NCBI GenBank assembly: GCA_002424635.1 | Contig: DIKT01000050.1 | Location: 13,586-29,836, forward strand | Reading direction: 5' to 3' | Source of the DNA: Desulfobulbaceae bacterium UBA5611 | Lineage (GTDB): Bacteria > Desulfobacterota > Desulfobulbia > Desulfobulbales > Desulfocapsaceae | DNA: 16,251 nucleotides | Shown here: piece after piece, positions 12,830 to 16,251 of the stretch | Position numbering within the stretch: the stretch's first letter is position 1 | Layout of the letters: every line of letters begins with the position of its first letter | Program-made: the position numbers and the translations under genes | The notes under the pieces: generated by a model | The model's database searches: none | Seen by the model: the letters and a program-made list of their open reading frames with translations, nothing else | Told to the model about the DNA's origin: nothing

Positions 12830-13234
12830 ATGAAACTTCTTGCTTTTTTATTTATCCTGATAGGTCAGTTTCTGTTTTTAATAATTACACTTTATGCCCA
12901 GGAGGTTCCTCATCATGGTTATTTGGTGTATATGGATAAGCCAAAATTGTGCTTAACTTGTCATGACGGAACGGTAGCTGAAAATATTAGTCCATGCACC
13001 AAGAGCAGTTGTCTCCTCGATCAAAAATCATCTCATCCGGTATTTAAAAAATATCCACCAACCGGGAAAGAATCGGAGTATATGCCGCTTTCTGAGGTTG
13101 AGGCTGCCGGCATAGTCCTTACAAATGGTGAAGTAACCTGTATATCTTGTCATAACTTGATGCGTCAGCAAAGACCTCACCTCGTCCGAGACGATTGGGG
13201 TAGCGGGCTTTGCAAGATATGTCATATTCGTTGA
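12830..13234 (+). CDS. Triheme c-type cytochrome (periplasmic or membrane-anchored)
   Basis: A 134-residue protein starting at ATG 12830, ten bases after GTGGAGGA. Residues 2-22 form a signal peptide or anchor (LLAFLFILIGQFLFLIITLYA). Three CxxCH haem-binding motifs are present: C41-C44-H45 (CLTCHDG), C104-C107-H108 (CISCHNL) and C128-C131-H132 (CKICH). H28, H29, H69 and H117 are candidate distal ligands. The pattern CHDGTVA, SHPVFKKYPP and GIVLTNGEVTCISCHNL is typical of small multihaem proteins with doubled CxxCH motifs in sulfate- and metal-reducing bacteria. A further cysteine pair (C56, C61) lacks the histidine and may form a disulfide. Likely an exported electron carrier or subunit; no redox partner is adjacent. 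It lies between two direct repeats and after a CheR-like fragment, so it may be the surviving gene of a mobile or duplicated segment. Confidence 0.85.
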   Translation: MKLLAFLFILIGQFLFLIITLYAQEVPHHGYLVYMDKPKLCLTCHDGTVAENISPCTKSSCLLDQKSSHPVFKKYPPTGKESEYMPLSEVEAAGIVLTNGEVTCISCHNLMRQQRPHLVRDDWGSGLCKICHIR

Positions 13235-13240
13235 CCTATG

Positions 13241-13301
13241 GATAATCCGGGGACATAATACCTATTCTCTTGTCAATCTTATATTTCGGGAGGCAATGGG
13301 G
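13241..13301 (+). repeat. Direct repeat, copy 2 (61 bp)
   Basis: Same sequence and orientation as 12274-12338, lacking four bases after TTGTCAATC. Starts seven bases after the cytochrome stop codon. The two copies bound a ~970-bp segment. Confidence 0.9.
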
Positions 13302-13472
13302 TCATTTATGATGAGAGAGAGTCTGGTGCTCTAAGATATTACATCTAAAAAAGAAAAATAAAGAGTCAGATCATTGCTTGACTTTTGTTGTGAAAAATAT
13401 GTGGTCGTATTTCTTGGATATGACATATACAGCTTTGAGAATACTTGGTGCAGCAGATAATCGGCAGCGATA
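13302..13472. other. Intergenic interval with no supported gene
   Basis: Contains an AGTCAGATCATTGCTTGACTTTT sequence split across 13364-13386 of a kind often seen near transposase remnants, and no start codon with a ribosome site on either strand. Minus-strand ORFs here run on into the repeat array and are not credible. Confidence 0.4.
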
Positions 13473-13770
13473 TAAAGGTGTCGTAAAGGAGTTGTTGAGC
13501 AAATAAGGCCTGCTTATCTCATTTATGTACTTGTGGGTATCTGGCAGACGCCACTCCAAGAAACAGCCGGAAAAGATTGGCTGTTTCTTGGAAGCGGCAT
13601 AAGGAGTTGTAAAAGGAATTGAGCAAGTAAAGCTACTTGTGTCTTTGTACGGTATCCTGCCAGACGCCACGCCAAGAAAACAGCCGGAAAGATGCTGTTT
13701 TTTGGACGCGGCACAAGGTGCCGTAAAGGATTAGAGCAAGTAAAGCTTTGCTCGACTCCTTAACGGCACC
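13473..13770 (+). repeat. Tandem ~116-bp palindromic repeat array (two and a half units)
   Basis: Each unit has a GTAAAGGA..GAGCAAGTAAAGC part and a long hairpin. Hairpin 1 has perfect 13-bp arms CCAAGAAACAGCC (13556-13568) and GGCTGTTTCTTGG (13579-13591); hairpin 2 lies at 13672-13705, 116 bp on. The terminal half-unit (13717-13770) folds with GGTGCCGT/ACGGCACC, AAGGA/TCCTT and GAGCAA/TTGCTC stems. The same family occurs in inverse orientation at 1-160. The last arm supplies the final codons of the HAD gene and may serve as its transcription end. Confidence 0.85.
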
Positions 13771-14442
13771 TAATGAGTTCGTCAAAAGTAACAATCGAGG
13801 GAAACTCAGGGGAGTAGCTGACCGGCAGGCGGGAGCTGGGCCGGGCCACATAGACCAGAAAACCCATCCCGTATTGCCGGGCTGAGTGCAGTACCTTGGC
13901 GGTGTCATCGGCCAGCAGGGTCCGTTTGCGGTCATAATGCAGGATTTTCTCCAGCCGGTCCCAGAAGGCCGGATGCTCCTTGGCCTCGCCCACCTCTTCG
14001 GCACAGACCAGCCGGTCAAACCAGGGCCCGATGGCGGTCTTGCGCAGCTTGATCTCCAGGGTCTTGGAGTGGGCATTGGTGACCAGATGGATCTTCTTGC
14101 CGCTCTGGCGGATGAACTGCAGGAAATCAAGGACGAAAGGGTGGACCTGGATCAGGTGATCCACCTTGCATTTGAGCTCCGGGATATCGAGTCCTAGTTG
14201 TTCCGACCAGTAGTCAAGATCCGTCCATTGCAGGGTGCTTTCCACTGCCTGATACCGCTTCAGCAGTTCCTTGCGGGCCTGTTCCGGGGTCATCCGGTTC
14301 TGTTCCCCGAAGATTTTGGGCACATATTCTTCCCAGAAAAAATCGTCAAAATATTTGTCGAGCAGGGTGCCATCCATATCGAGCAGGATGGTGTCGATCT
14401 CGGCCCAGGCAAAATCAGGTTTGATCTGGATGGTAGTCGGCA

Positions 14443-14443
<1 letters not shown>
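13760..14443 (-). CDS. HAD-superfamily phosphatase, YrfG-like (GMP/IMP nucleotidase)
   Basis: A 227-residue cytoplasmic HAD hydrolase. Motif I is DMDGT (D22 nucleophile, D24), motif II threonine is T122 in LVTNAH, motif III lysine is K155 in EAKEHP, and motif IV is the DD pair 179-180 in LLADDT. The helical cap after motif I (YFDDFFWEEYVPKIFG...LDYWSEQLGLDI) closely resembles E. coli YrfG, which hydrolyses purine nucleotides such as GMP and IMP; substrate assignment here is by that likeness. AAGGAGAGC precedes the ATG. Its start overlaps the mfd stop by one base (TGATG), indicating translational coupling. The last three codons and stop (ending RCR) are supplied by the palindromic repeat at 13717-13770, so the native C-terminus was probably altered when the repeat inserted. 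Confidence 0.88.

Positions 14444-16251
<1,808 letters not shown>

Noticed and set aside
13371..13714. Minus-strand ORFs of 63-99 residues
   Set aside because: They translate the tandem palindromic repeats; similar peptides come from the repeat copy at the window start.
13473..13770. Possible CRISPR array
   Set aside because: Units are ~116 bp with long internal hairpins and similar sequence throughout; no short repeat with unique spacers and no cas genes.

Overview
The window looks like an accessory-rich stretch of a deltaproteobacterial (Desulfobacterota, possibly Desulfobulbales-like) chromosome. This is inferred from a Desulfovibrio-type single-cluster ferredoxin, a small three-haem c-type cytochrome, a DUF6448-type exported protein, and core genes of moderately high GC broken by AT-rich blocks. 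No rRNA, tRNA, CRISPR array or complete transposase was found.

Layout. (1) 1-160: palindromic repeat DNA, then a 30-residue membrane peptide (227-319), a hairpin and a 753-residue AAA ATPase (410-2671). (2) 2695-4179: AT-rich group of two small hydrophobic ORFs and a multi-pass membrane protein with a cytoplasmic C-terminal domain. (3) 4180-6700, minus strand: degenerate DNA with a truncated DUF488-like gene, a DUF6448/ferredoxin gene pair and an integrase N-terminal fragment cut at a perfect 32-bp palindrome. (4) 6785-8425: two tandem paralogous secreted proteins with tail-fibre-like GIG..P..L.VNG motifs, bounded by related 20-bp repeats. (5) 8659-11122: a hypothetical gene, then an AT-rich block with a zinc-ribbon protein, a lipoprotein, a DUF6338-like membrane protein and a small acidic protein. 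The last two sit in an ~835-bp unit bounded by two attC-like sites whose outer boxes match as expected for an integron gene cassette. (6) 11210-12190: a frameshifted ribbon-helix-helix gene with a 15-bp-arm operator-like palindrome, and a small membrane-anchored coiled-coil protein. (7) 12274-13301: a ~65-bp direct repeat flanking a sigma-54-like promoter, a decayed CheR-like fragment and a triheme cytochrome. (8) 13473-13770: tandem ~116-bp palindromic repeats of the same family as the window start but in opposite orientation. (9) 13760-16251, minus strand: mfd (C-terminal part, running off the window) overlapping a YrfG-like HAD phosphatase by one base.

Functionally, mfd and the HAD gene are housekeeping. 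Most of what lies between the two sets of palindromic repeats is accessory: an integron-type cassette, truncated genes, REP-like fragments and genes of unknown role. The most informative new observation is the attC-bounded DUF6338 cassette, found without an integron integrase in view. Also notable are the unassigned AAA ATPase, the membrane gene trio and the secreted paralogue pair.
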